A stretch of 25,064 bases of DNA from Alphaproteobacteria bacterium UBA6038 (GTDB lineage Bacteria > Pseudomonadota > Alphaproteobacteria > Micropepsales > Micropepsaceae), in the NCBI GenBank assembly GCA_002429315.1, contig DIZC01000010.1, forward strand, positions 655 through 25,718. The letters run 5' to 3'. Under the pieces are notes generated by a model, which saw only the letters and a program-made list of their open reading frames with translations, did no database searches and was not told where the DNA came from. This document shows, piece after piece, positions 1 through 8,394 of the stretch. Positions within the stretch are counted from its first letter, which is position 1, and every line of letters begins with the position of its first letter. Made by a program: the position numbers and the translations under genes.

Positions 1-2
1 GC

Positions 3-218
3 ACCGGCTGGCCGAGCTTCTATCAGCCGATTTCGCGCGGCAACGTGGTAGAGGCTGCCGACGACACCATCGGCATGAGCCGCACCGCGATTTCGTGCGC
101 CCGCTGCGACGGCCATCTCGGTCACGTGTTCGACGACGGACCGAAGCCGACCGGACTCCGATACTGTATGAATTCGGCGTCGTTGCGATTCGTCGCCCGC
201 AGCAAGCAGCAAGCCTGA
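3..218 (+). CDS. msrB: Peptide-methionine (R)-S-oxide reductase MsrB, 3' part
   Basis: This is the C-terminal 71 residues of MsrB, cut by the window's left edge. MsrB reduces the R-epimer of methionine sulfoxide in proteins using thioredoxin. The frame begins TGWPSF, a conserved substrate-site block. It then shows the second zinc CXXC pair in CARCDGHLGHVFDDG and ends with the catalytic cysteine in RYCMNSASLRF. The first CXXC pair would lie left of the window. The msrA gene starts 13 bases after this stop in the same direction, so the two repair enzymes, which handle opposite epimers, are probably cotranscribed. Whether MsrB has a signal peptide like its neighbour cannot be seen. Confidence 0.95.
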   Translation, partial: TGWPSFYQPISRGNVVEAADDTIGMSRTAISCARCDGHLGHVFDDGPKPTGLRYCMNSASLRFVARSKQQA

Positions 219-231
219 ATTGGAGAATCAA

Positions 232-960
232 GTGGACAGGCAACGCAGTTCCATTTCGGAGATCGCCTCCTTACTGGCGCGGCTGGCGGCGGCGCTTCTC
301 GCCTTGCCCCTGCTCGGCGCCATCGTTCTTGGACTGGCACGGGCAGACGATTCGCGCGCCTTGCCCCCGCCGACAATGGACGAGCACGCCGCTGCGACGA
401 CCGAAACGGCCGTGCTTGCAGGCGGCTGTTTCTGGGGCCTGCAGGGCGTGTTCGAGCACGTGAAGGGCGTGACGAAGGTGCTGTCCGGCTATTCGGGCGG
501 GGAGAAGCGCACGGCTGATTACGACACGGTGAGCACCGGGAGGACGGGGCATGCGGAATCGGTCCAGATCACGTTCGATCCGCGCGCGATCTCCTACGGC
601 GAGCTCCTGCGCGTGTATTTCTCGACTGCGCACGACCCGACGGAGCTGAACCGCCAGGGACCGGACGAGGGCACCCAGTACCGGTCGGAAATCTTCTTCA
701 CCACGCCCATGCAGGAGAAGATCGCGCGCGTCTATATTGCACAGCTCGAGAAGGCGCATGCCTTCGCCGTGCCGATCGTTACTCGCGTCGAACCCGCGAA
801 GGGCTTCTACCCGGCGGAAGGCTATCACCAGGACTATCTCATCCATCATCCGGATAGCCTGTACATTCAAGTCAACGATCTGCCGAAGATCGCGCGGTTG
901 AAGCAGCTCTATCCGCAGCTCTATCGGCCATCGCCGGTGATGGTGACCGCATCGCGCTAG
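232..960 (+). CDS. msrA: Peptide-methionine (S)-S-oxide reductase MsrA, predicted exported
   Basis: MsrA reduces S-methionine sulfoxide in proteins. The catalytic cysteine is C66 in GGCFWG, and the later block GYHQDYL is typical of the family. I chose GTG at 232 because GGAG lies six bases upstream; a TTG at 220 in the same frame has no ribosome binding site. The first 40 or so residues are a basic start, a long hydrophobic stretch (LLARLAAALLALPLLGAIVLG) and then ARADD. That looks like a signal peptide or membrane anchor, so the enzyme probably acts in the periplasm, unlike the cytosolic E. coli form. It follows msrB directly. The gene ends four bases before the stop of the convergent hydrolase gene, leaving no room for a terminator. 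Confidence 0.95.
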   Translation: MDRQRSSISEIASLLARLAAALLALPLLGAIVLGLARADDSRALPPPTMDEHAAATTETAVLAGGCFWGLQGVFEHVKGVTKVLSGYSGGEKRTADYDTVSTGRTGHAESVQITFDPRAISYGELLRVYFSTAHDPTELNRQGPDEGTQYRSEIFFTTPMQEKIARVYIAQLEKAHAFAVPIVTRVEPAKGFYPAEGYHQDYLIHHPDSLYIQVNDLPKIARLKQLYPQLYRPSPVMVTASR

Positions 961-963
961 CGG

Positions 964-1725
964 CTACTCGCCGTCGATGAAATCGAAAACCGCCGCCTTG
1001 AACAGGGCGTGCGGGATGGCGGAAAAATGATCGCATCCCGGCAGCGCGGTCGCGCGCGCGCCGGGAATGGAGGCGGCAAGCGCTTGCGGATCGCCGGCGA
1101 GTTCATCGCGTGCGCCGGCAACCACCAGGCAGCGCGCCCGAACGCCCGCCAGCAACTCGTGAGTGACCCCGTAATCGCCGCCGCGCGCGCAGGCGGCCAG
1201 CGCAAGCCGATCTTCGCCCTGTTCGTCGGCGAAGGCACGGAAGCTGCGCAGCAGCGGCTCTGAAATAACATCCGGGTTCTCGGCCTCCATCGCTGCGGCC
1301 AAAGCGCCGGTTGCATCGGCTGGCCGAAACAACCGCTCGCCGATGCCGCCCAGAATGAGATCGGGAACCCGGTCGGGCTGCGCCAGCGCGGCACGAATCG
1401 CGAGCCGCGCGCCCATCGAGTAGCCGAACAGGTCGGCGCGGCCGATGCCGAGGCGATCCAGCAGCGCGAAGACATCGCCGATCATCTGCTCGCGCGTATA
1501 GGCCTGCGGGTCGTGGGGCTTGGCGCTGTCGCCGTGACCGCGCCAGTCGAGCGCGAGCACGCGAATCCGCTTGCGCTCGAAAGCGCCGTGCCAGCCCATC
1601 CGCCGCCAGCCTTCCGTGCGGTTCGACGCGTATCCATGCAGCAGGACGACCGGCCGGCCCCATTCCTTCTCGCCGATGTCGTCATAGGCGAGCTCAAGAC
1701 CGCTGGAGGTAAATGTCGAAGTCAT
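964..1725 (-). CDS. Alpha/beta hydrolase
   Basis: A single-domain alpha/beta hydrolase of about 253 residues. The oxyanion-hole region is VVLLHGYAS, the nucleophile elbow is GYSMGA with Ser103, and the catalytic His is probably H233 in GCDHFSA near the C-terminus. The acidic member is probably in VVAGARDE. The block ALDWRGHGDS is typical of esterase and peroxidase-like members. Substrate is unknown. I start at ATG 1725 (MTSTFTSSG), with a GGAA about ten bases upstream; a GTG at 1746 would add seven residues. The gene is divergent from sppA with about 200 bases between, and convergent with msrA. No functional link to its neighbours is evident. Confidence 0.88.
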   Translation of the reverse strand: MTSTFTSSGLELAYDDIGEKEWGRPVVLLHGYASNRTEGWRRMGWHGAFERKRIRVLALDWRGHGDSAKPHDPQAYTREQMIGDVFALLDRLGIGRADLFGYSMGARLAIRAALAQPDRVPDLILGGIGERLFRPADATGALAAAMEAENPDVISEPLLRSFRAFADEQGEDRLALAACARGGDYGVTHELLAGVRARCLVVAGARDELAGDPQALAASIPGARATALPGCDHFSAIPHALFKAAVFDFIDGE

Positions 1726-1851
1726 TTCGATCTGGTTCCACGTCACCGATTCATTGCGGGGCTGGTCGCCGGCCGTGGCAAACGAAGCTTAACGGCCTTT
1801 CGTCCTTGGGGCAGCGCTGCAAAACGGGGCGTTCCGCTCGAGAAAGACCTA

Positions 1852-1882
1852 TTGGCCTCAGGGGCAACCGATCCCATATAAC
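1852..1882 (+). promoter_or_regulatory. Candidate promoter for sppA
   Basis: TTGGCC (1852-1857) and TATAAC (1877-1882) sit in the divergent gap ahead of sppA. The spacer of 19 is longer than ideal, so this is only a candidate. Transcription would start near 1889, giving a leader of about 38 bases. Confidence 0.3.
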
Positions 1883-1926
1883 GGCAGTTCGAACCCGCCC
1901 GGCCAATTTTCCCGAAGGTGATTTCC

Positions 1927-3699
1927 ATGGTTGCGTTCCTCAACTGGTCCAAGTCGATTGCGCTCGGGACCCTGAACGCGATCGCCAAGGTCGCCCTGTT
2001 CGTCGTGCTGCTTCTTCTCGTGCTGATGATTATCGGCATGGCGCACGGCGACGGCCTGCCGGACAATATGGTGCTCACCGCCGACTTGCGCACGCAAATA
2101 GCGGATTCCAGCCGGCCCGGCCCGTTCGATGTCGGCCGCTCGCTCACCGTCATGGACTTCGTCCTGGCGCTGGATCGCGCCTCCCGCGACTCGCGCGTGA
2201 AAGGGCTGTTCCTGAGAGTGGGCGACGGCCAGCTTTCGGTCGCACAGGCCGAAGAGATCGGTGCCGCGGTCAGGCGCTTCCGCCAGAGCGGCCGGTTTGT
2301 GATCGCCCATTCGCAGGGCTTCGACTCCGCCGCGCTGGGCGACTATCTGGCCGCAGCCAGTGCCAACGAAATCTGGATGCAGCCGAAGTCTCCGTTCGGA
2401 GCGTCCGGCGCGGGCGCGGGCGCGCTGTTCCTCCGCGGTTTGTTCGACAAGATTCAGGCCCAGCCCCAATTGGTGAAGCGCTCCGACTATAAGAGTGCCG
2501 CCGACATGTTCATGGAGAAGGACTACACCGGCCCCGATCGCGAGCAGACCACGGCGTTTCTCCAGTCCTGGTACAACAGCGCCACGAGCGGCGCCGCGGC
2601 GGACCGCAAGCTCACGCCCAAAGCCGTCGCCGCCGCCTTCGATCGCAGCCCCCAATTTGCCGAGGATGCGCAGCACGCCCATCTGATCGACCGCATCGGC
2701 TATGACGACGATGCCAAGAACGCCGCCATCGCCCGCGGCCGCGCGGCCAAGACCGTCACGGTGCGGCAGTACGCCCGCGCAATCAGCGACGTGACAGGCG
2801 CTGGCCATCCACAAATCGCTTTGATCGAGGCTGCCGGCGAAATCGTGGAGGGTGGATCGCATGACGGCGTGCTGGACAACACCACCGCCATCGCTTCGGA
2901 CGTGTACGCCGGCGCAATCCGCGACGCGACGCACGACCCGCAGGTCAAGGCGATCGTGCTGCGGGTGGATTCGCCGGGCGGATCGGTCTCGGCGTCCGAC
3001 CAGATCCTGAATGCGCTTCAGAAGGCGCGGCGGGCCGGCAAGCCCGTGGTGGTGAGCATGGGGACCCTGGCGGCGTCCGGGGGCTATTACATTTCCTGCT
3101 TCGCCGACCGCATCGTGGCCGAGCCCGGCACGCTGACCGGATCGATTGGCGTGCTCACCGGCAAGGTATCGTTCGGCAAGTCCGCCGGGCTGCTCGGGAT
3201 CGGCGTCGACCAGATCGGGGTGGGAAAGAACGCGCTGATGGATTCGGCCATCAGCCCCTACACGCCGGACCAATGGGCAAACCTCAACCACCAGGCTGAC
3301 GTCATCTATGCCGACTTCCTGCAGAAAGTGGCGACCGGCCGCAAGCTGCCGCTCACCCAGGTGCAAGCACTCGCCAAAGGCCGCGTCTGGACCGGGGCCG
3401 ATGCGAAGAGCCGTGGGCTGGTGGATGAGCTGGGCGGCTTCTGGGCCGCCGTGGCGGACGCCAAGAAGCTGACCGGAATCGCGCCCCGCCAGGAGGTGAG
3501 CTTCAGAGTCTATCCCAAGCGGGCGAGCTTCTTTGCCGCGCTCGCCTCGGCGTTCAGCGGCACATCCGCCGGACTCCGGGCCATGCAGGGTCTTGCGGCG
3601 ATCGAGCAGCTCCCGGTTGCCCGCGCCGTCCTTCGCGCGATGGCGGATTCGTCGTCCGGCGGCGTGCAGATGAAGGCCGACAATCTGCCGGTCAACTGA
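1927..3699 (+). CDS. sppA: Signal peptide peptidase SppA, long (67K) type
   Basis: A membrane-bound serine protease that degrades signal peptides left after secretion. At 590 residues it has the long two-domain form found in E. coli, about 618 residues. Residues 15-38 form a single N-terminal membrane helix (ALGTLNAIAKVALFVVLLLL). The general-base lysine is K189 in SDYKSAADMF in the first domain. The nucleophile serine is S384 in TLAASGGYYIS in the second domain. This Lys/Ser split and spacing of 195 residues matches E. coli SppA (Lys209, Ser409). I start at ATG 1927, which has GAAGGTG upstream at good spacing, rather than GTG 1918. It appears monocistronic: a hairpin and a new promoter candidate follow it. 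Confidence 0.95.
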   Translation: MVAFLNWSKSIALGTLNAIAKVALFVVLLLLVLMIIGMAHGDGLPDNMVLTADLRTQIADSSRPGPFDVGRSLTVMDFVLALDRASRDSRVKGLFLRVGDGQLSVAQAEEIGAAVRRFRQSGRFVIAHSQGFDSAALGDYLAAASANEIWMQPKSPFGASGAGAGALFLRGLFDKIQAQPQLVKRSDYKSAADMFMEKDYTGPDREQTTAFLQSWYNSATSGAAADRKLTPKAVAAAFDRSPQFAEDAQHAHLIDRIGYDDDAKNAAIARGRAAKTVTVRQYARAISDVTGAGHPQIALIEAAGEIVEGGSHDGVLDNTTAIASDVYAGAIRDATHDPQVKAIVLRVDSPGGSVSASDQILNALQKARRAGKPVVVSMGTLAASGGYYISCFADRIVAEPGTLTGSIGVLTGKVSFGKSAGLLGIGVDQIGVGKNALMDSAISPYTPDQWANLNHQADVIYADFLQKVATGRKLPLTQVQALAKGRVWTGADAKSRGLVDELGGFWAAVADAKKLTGIAPRQEVSFRVYPKRASFFAALASAFSGTSAGLRAMQGLAAIEQLPVARAVLRAMADSSSGGVQMKADNLPVN

Positions 3700-3724
3700 G
3701 GCCTGAGCCTTGACGTGCTACGCG

Positions 3725-3747
3725 TGTCGCGGCCGGCAGCCGCGACA
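3725..3747 (+). terminator. Hairpin downstream of sppA, possible terminator
   Basis: A perfect 9-bp inverted repeat, TGTCGCGGC and GCCGCGACA, with a 5-base loop, lies 26 bases after the sppA stop. No T-run follows, so it is not a classical intrinsic terminator. Its right arm overlaps the possible -35 element of the next gene. Confidence 0.35.
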
Positions 3748-3771
3748 GAGGCACACCCACCGCGATAGAAT
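3742..3771 (+). promoter_or_regulatory. Candidate promoter, possibly giving a leaderless transcript
   Basis: GCGACA (3742-3747) and TAGAAT (3766-3771) are spaced by 18 bases. Transcription would begin at about 3778-3781, on or next to the GTG start codon at 3781. No ribosome binding site is visible before that GTG, which fits a leaderless mRNA. This is inference from spacing only. Confidence 0.3.
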
Positions 3772-3780
3772 GCGGCCGCA

Positions 3781-5070
3781 GTGATCGGGTCATTGGGCGT
3801 GCAGGGTCAGCAACTGGTTTATTCGGCGCAGCAGGCCATGCAAAGCGGCAGGCTGGACGAGGCGGCTCGGCTGTGGGCGCAGGTGTTGGCGACTGCCCCT
3901 GAGCATTCTCAGGCGCTGTTCCATCTGGGACAGCACAAGCTGATGCAGAAGGATATTGCCTCGGCGCTAAGCCTTCTGGAGCGGGCGGCCCGGGCGGATC
4001 CCAACGCCCCGGCCATTGCACTGAACATCGCCTTTGCCCACCGGGCGGCGGGAAATACCGCGGCGGAATTGGCGGCGCTGGACCGCGCGCTGGCCATCGA
4101 TCCCTATTTTCTGCCGGCGCTGCTGTCGAAAGGCGCAGCGCTAGAGCGCGGAGGGCTGAGCAAGCAGGCGGCCCAAATCTACAGAAATGCGCTCAGCGTC
4201 GCGCCTGCGGATCACCTGCTTTCCCCGGAACTGCGCACCTCGCTCGCGCACGCGGGGGCGGCCGTTGCGCAGAACGCCGAACATCTCGACCGGCACCTGG
4301 GCGCGAAGCTGGCGGCTCTTCGTGCGCGATACGCGGATCTCTCGCTCGACCGCTTTGAAGAGTGCAAGGAGGTGATCCTCGGGCGCAAGAAAGTGTACGT
4401 CCAGCAGCCGAGCATGCTCCACTTTCCGCGCTTGCCGGCGATCCAGTTCTATGACCGCGCGGAGTTTGCCTGGCTGCCGCTCCTCGAAGCGGCAACGAAC
4501 GATATCCGCCAGGAATTCCTCGCCATTTATGGCGAGGACAATCGTGACTTCGTCCCGTACGTGAATCATCCGGAAGGCGCGCCGACGCAACAATGGACGG
4601 AACTTAACCGGTCGCCGCGGTGGAGCGTCTATTTCCTCTGGAAAGACGGCCAGAAGCTCAACACGGCCTGTCACCGTTGCCCCAAGACGGCGGCGGCGGC
4701 GGAAACCGTGCCCATGATCGACATCCCGAATTTCGCGCCTACGGTGATGTTCTCGACGCTCGCGCCCCACACCCGGATTCCCCCGCATTCCAGCGTCACC
4801 AACGTTCGCCTGGTGGTGCATTTGCCGCTCATCGTTCCGAACGGTTGTGGCTTTCGCGTCGGCAACGACGTTCGCGAATGGCGGGAAGGGAAGGCTTGGG
4901 TCTTCGACGACACGATGGAGCATGAAGCTTGGAACGACAGTGACCGGCTGCGCGTCATCCTGATGATCGATATCTGGAATCCGTACCTGAACAAGGCGGA
5001 ACGCGAACTCGTCTCGGCATTACTGAACGGCCTTCGCGAATACAATCAAGACGATCGCGGCTGGCACTAG
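3781..5070 (+). CDS. TPR protein with aspartyl/asparaginyl beta-hydroxylase domain
   Basis: A 429-residue protein. Residues 10-150 are TPR repeats (for example RLDEAARLWAQVLATAPEH and DPNAPAIALNIAFAHRAAG). Residues 230-415 match the aspartyl/asparaginyl beta-hydroxylase family, 2-oxoglutarate/Fe(II) enzymes of cupin fold. Likely iron ligands are H336 in PPHSSVTN and H381 in TMEHEAW; the second His of VVHLPL and the Arg in DRLRVILMID would bind 2-oxoglutarate. Compared with the human AspH segment HTGPTNCRLRMHLG as I recall it, one Arg thought to bind co-substrate is Val here. The start is uncertain: GTG 3781 lacks a ribosome site, and GTG 3799 or ATG 3838 are alternatives. It faces the sulfotransferase cluster, and its stop overlaps the last sulfotransferase's stop. 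Target is unknown; a protein substrate held by the TPR part is inferred. Confidence 0.85.
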   Translation: MIGSLGVQGQQLVYSAQQAMQSGRLDEAARLWAQVLATAPEHSQALFHLGQHKLMQKDIASALSLLERAARADPNAPAIALNIAFAHRAAGNTAAELAALDRALAIDPYFLPALLSKGAALERGGLSKQAAQIYRNALSVAPADHLLSPELRTSLAHAGAAVAQNAEHLDRHLGAKLAALRARYADLSLDRFEECKEVILGRKKVYVQQPSMLHFPRLPAIQFYDRAEFAWLPLLEAATNDIRQEFLAIYGEDNRDFVPYVNHPEGAPTQQWTELNRSPRWSVYFLWKDGQKLNTACHRCPKTAAAAETVPMIDIPNFAPTVMFSTLAPHTRIPPHSSVTNVRLVVHLPLIVPNGCGFRVGNDVREWREGKAWVFDDTMEHEAWNDSDRLRVILMIDIWNPYLNKAERELVSALLNGLREYNQDDRGWH

Positions 5071-6698
5071 CCTGCAGTGTAACCGAAACGATCGACCCAG
5101 GGCTGGAGCAGTGGGAGAATTGGCGCCATCTGCTCTTCATAATTGCGCCACCGGCCGATGCTTTCCTGCGACAGTCCGCGCCGCAGTTGCGGGGCGCTGG
5201 GCGAGTGGATGCTCAGCGCGCCCGCCGTGGCGCTGAAATCCGACATCGTTTCGGACCATTCGATTCCGATGAAGGGGCACAGGGCCCGAACGGTCGCTTC
5301 AAACTGATCGGCGACGTCTTCATATCGGACCTCGCGCACGGTCAGTGGGAGCGTTCGGCGGAACAGGGCCGCGACGTGCATGACCTGATCGTAGAACTCG
5401 GCGGCTTCGGTCAGCTGGAGGAACGCGAAGGTTGCGGGGTTCAGTGCGAAATGTCTGCGGAAGCAGCTGAGCACCACATCGCGTGGATCCCGCATGGCGA
5501 AGAGGATTTTTGCCCCGGGAAAGAGCTTGGCAATCAGCGGCAGCTTGAGGGTGTTCAGCGGATGCTTGTCGACAACGACTTTCCCGTTCACCTCCAGCCC
5601 GAATTCCCGCATCCGCTCCCAGTAATCTTCGCGCAAAACGTCAAGTTCGGTATCGGCAAGCCCGGCGAGTGAATTGAAGCCTGCTTCGCTGCCGAGGAAC
5701 TGCTCCGCCGCCGCCTGAAGCGGATCGCGCTCCTCCAGGACAACCACATCGGGGTGCCCGGCCAGCACCTGCCCGACCAGCGTGGTCCCCGAGCGCATGA
5801 ATCCAAGGACAAAGACATGCTCCGCAGCCGGCGTGGCAAACCCGCCGGGTTCCGTCAGCCAGTCCTCCCTGGAGGCATCTGCGAACCAGGAGATCAGACG
5901 CCGCACGCCGTCTGCGGGGCGCTCTCGCTGCGAGAACTGGCCGGCGTACAGGGCGCGCAGGGCCTCGTTCTCCGCGGCATAGGCCGCAAATGCTTCGGCA
6001 AACCGGCCTTGTCCATCCAAAGCGTCGCCCAGCAGGCCTTGAGCCCGCGCCCAAGTCCTCGAATTTGCGGCGGAGTTCAGCCTGGCGACGGCGTCGCGAA
6101 GGCGGGATTCGGCGGCGGAATATGCGCCGTCGGAAAGATCGGCGATGGCAAGCGCTAGGTTTGCGCTGGGCAGGCCGGGGGCAACCGAGAGCGCCCGTTC
6201 GGCGGTGGACCGCGCTCGCGATGTCTCGCCTTTGGTCGCCAGAATCCCGGCGAGGCTCGCCAGCGCCTCCGGAAGATTAGGCTGCAGCGCGGCGGCCCTC
6301 TCATAGGCTCGCTCCGCGGCGTCGTAAGCGCCCGCCATCTCATTGGCCCAGGCGAGGCGAAAACAGGTCAGCGCGTGCACGGGACGGACGGCGAGCGCCG
6401 CTTCAAACGATTCGACGGCGTCCTGGAATTGCTGGAGCCTCAGCTGGCAGAGTCCGATCGCATTGAGCAGATCGGGATCGAGGGGCGCCAGCGCCCGCGC
6501 CTGGCCGAACTCCAGCAGCGCCTCTTGGAACCTTTGCTGCTCTTCCAGCCAAAGAGCTCTGGCGTTGAAGAAACTCGGGTGGCTCAAGCCGCGATCAAGG
6601 GCTTCCGTTGCGATCGCATGGGCCCGCAAGAGGTCCGAACTGCCGACCGCGGATGCAATGTCCCTCAAATACTGTTCTGGTTGAATACCGGTTGCCAT
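5067..6698 (-). CDS. TPR sulfotransferase, copy A (third in the transcription order)
   Basis: A 543-residue protein. About ten TPR helices fill residues 10-250, followed by a PAPS-dependent sulfotransferase domain. The 5'-phosphosulfate loop is GFMRSGTTL (R302 onward), and the 3'-phosphate block is RDPRDVVLSCFRRHF (R403 onward). LEERDPL and VDKHPLN resemble the catalytic Glu and Lys regions of tyrosylprotein sulfotransferases, so a protein Tyr substrate is likely by family but not shown. I start at ATG 6698 (MATGIQPEQ) because GGAG lies four bases upstream and the length then matches its two paralogues. The open frame runs upstream to 6947 but overlaps copy B's coding end. It follows copy B after 35 bases. 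Its stop shares a CTAG with the stop of the facing hydroxylase gene. Confidence 0.9.
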   Translation of the reverse strand: MATGIQPEQYLRDIASAVGSSDLLRAHAIATEALDRGLSHPSFFNARALWLEEQQRFQEALLEFGQARALAPLDPDLLNAIGLCQLRLQQFQDAVESFEAALAVRPVHALTCFRLAWANEMAGAYDAAERAYERAAALQPNLPEALASLAGILATKGETSRARSTAERALSVAPGLPSANLALAIADLSDGAYSAAESRLRDAVARLNSAANSRTWARAQGLLGDALDGQGRFAEAFAAYAAENEALRALYAGQFSQRERPADGVRRLISWFADASREDWLTEPGGFATPAAEHVFVLGFMRSGTTLVGQVLAGHPDVVVLEERDPLQAAAEQFLGSEAGFNSLAGLADTELDVLREDYWERMREFGLEVNGKVVVDKHPLNTLKLPLIAKLFPGAKILFAMRDPRDVVLSCFRRHFALNPATFAFLQLTEAAEFYDQVMHVAALFRRTLPLTVREVRYEDVADQFEATVRALCPFIGIEWSETMSDFSATAGALSIHSPSAPQLRRGLSQESIGRWRNYEEQMAPILPLLQPWVDRFGYTAG

Positions 6699-6733
6699 GC
6701 CGCTCCGCCCGCCGCGCCAAAGGACTGCTGCCG

Positions 6734-8371
6734 TCAGTCGTGGGAATACCCAAATTTCCGGACCCATCGGTCGAGAACGGGCAGTACGGGTGCGAGCTGC
6801 TCCGCATAATTTCGCCAGTGACCCGCCCCCTCCGCATAAAGCGGGCGGGTGACCTGCGTTGCACTGGGCGAGCGGAGATCGACGGCAGGGGCAAGCTTGT
6901 TGAACTGACGCATTTCGTCCGCCCATTCGAGTCCGATGAAGGCGCAAATCTTTCGCACCTGCCCCTCGAAATCCTGCACGAGGTCTTCATACCGGTGATC
7001 CATGACATGCAGTGGAAGTTTCGCGCGATAGAGCTCGGCCAGCTGCATGACCGCGGCGTAAAACTCCGCGGTGTCGGAAAGCGATAGAAACTCGAACATC
7101 GCGAGATTGATCTTGAACTGACGGCGGAAACAGCTGAGCACCACATCGCGCGGATCGCGCAGCGCGAAGAGGATCTTGGCCGTGGGAAACAGCTTGGAGA
7201 TCAACGGTAGCTTGACGCTGTTCAGCGGCTGCTTGTCGACCAACACCTTTCCCGCGACGTTTTCGGCCATCGTGCGGACCCGCTGCCAATACGTTTCCCG
7301 GCAATCGGCCAGTTCCCTGGCCGAGAGAGACGCAAGAGATTCCAGCGCGATATTGCTGGTCAAGAATCGATCGTCCAGACCGCTGAGCAGACCTTTTTCC
7401 TCGAGGGCGATGACGTTCGGGTGACTGCCAAGAACCTGTTCCAGCAAGGTCGTGCCGGAACGCACAAACCCAAGCAGAAAAACGTGCTCGGCGGGTCCAT
7501 CGGGCGATGCGGCTGGAGGGTCGGCGGCGGACCATCGGGCAGCTGAGGTTTGCTCGAAATAGGCGATCAGGTGATTCGCCGATTCCACCCCGCGGCGGGG
7601 AAAGCGCTCTGCGTTCTTGTCGCGGAGCTTCCGATTGACGTCGCTGTAAATGGCGAAGGCCTCGGCATAACGGCCCTGCCCATCGAGTGTGTCGGCGAGA
7701 AGGCTCTGCGCCGAAGCGCGCGCGGAGGAAGCGAGTGTGCCTTCGGCCAGCAGGCTGCGCAATGCCTGCTCGGCTTTCGCGAAGTTCTGGTTCTTCATAT
7801 CCAGCATTGCCAACGCAATCTTCGCCATCGGCGCCTGTGGATTAAGTCTCAGCGCGCGGCGCGCCAGTCCTTCGGTCCGGGGGTCGCCTTTCCGCGCAGC
7901 AATGGATGCAAGGTTCGAAAGCGGATCCGCATAGTTCGGCGCCAGCGCGATGGCACGTTCGTATGCGCGGGCGGCATCGTCGTGATGGCCGTCCATCGCC
8001 AGCGCCAACCCTCTGTGATAGTGCAACTCCGGAGATTTCGGATTGATGGCAAGACCTGCATCGAATGCTTCGAGGGCCTGCCGCAGACGTTCCAGCTTGA
8101 GCAGACACGCGCCGATGCCGCCAAGGATTGCCGGGTCCTGGCGCGGGGACGGCATGGCGCGACGGTAATCTGCGATCGCTTCTTCGTAGCGACCGGCATC
8201 GTGAAGGCAGCGGCCGCGAATTTGGTACAATTGCGGATCACGGACGCCCCGGCGGATCGTGAAATCGGCAATTTCGGTCGCGCGACTCAAATCCCCGGAC
8301 GCAAGCGCCGCGCGAATGTCGGCGATCGCCCGGGAGCGCATGTCATCGGCGCCGATGCTTGTCGTGGACAT
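6734..8371 (-). CDS. TPR sulfotransferase, copy B (second in the transcription order)
   Basis: A 545-residue paralogue of copies A and C with the same layout: TPRs (residues about 15-245, for example AGRYEEAIADYRRAM), the linker DTLDGQGRYAEAFAIY, then the sulfotransferase domain. The PAPS loop is GFVRSGTTLLEQ (R304 onward), the 3'-phosphate block is RDPRDVVLSCFRRQF, and the probable catalytic Glu and Lys lie in ALEEKGLL and VDKQPLNS. ATG 8371 (MSTTSIGADD) has GGAG three bases upstream and gives a length matching the paralogues. An alternative ATG at 8398 overlaps the stop of copy C as ATGA and would add nine residues; either start implies translational coupling. Cytoplasmic: no signal peptide is visible. 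Confidence 0.9.
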   Translation of the reverse strand: MSTTSIGADDMRSRAIADIRAALASGDLSRATEIADFTIRRGVRDPQLYQIRGRCLHDAGRYEEAIADYRRAMPSPRQDPAILGGIGACLLKLERLRQALEAFDAGLAINPKSPELHYHRGLALAMDGHHDDAARAYERAIALAPNYADPLSNLASIAARKGDPRTEGLARRALRLNPQAPMAKIALAMLDMKNQNFAKAEQALRSLLAEGTLASSARASAQSLLADTLDGQGRYAEAFAIYSDVNRKLRDKNAERFPRRGVESANHLIAYFEQTSAARWSAADPPAASPDGPAEHVFLLGFVRSGTTLLEQVLGSHPNVIALEEKGLLSGLDDRFLTSNIALESLASLSARELADCRETYWQRVRTMAENVAGKVLVDKQPLNSVKLPLISKLFPTAKILFALRDPRDVVLSCFRRQFKINLAMFEFLSLSDTAEFYAAVMQLAELYRAKLPLHVMDHRYEDLVQDFEGQVRKICAFIGLEWADEMRQFNKLAPAVDLRSPSATQVTRPLYAEGAGHWRNYAEQLAPVLPVLDRWVRKFGYSHD

Positions 8372-8394
8372 AAACTCCGTAACTCCGTTCCTCG

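Noticed and set aside
1858..3366. A 502-codon minus-strand open frame opposite sppA
   Set aside because: SppA catalytic residues and length are clear on the plus strand; the opposite frame has shadow-type composition and no family features.
6699..6947. Upstream extension of sulfotransferase copy A
   Set aside because: It overlaps the coding end of copy B in another frame, is Arg/Cys-rich, and the paralogues do not have such an extension.
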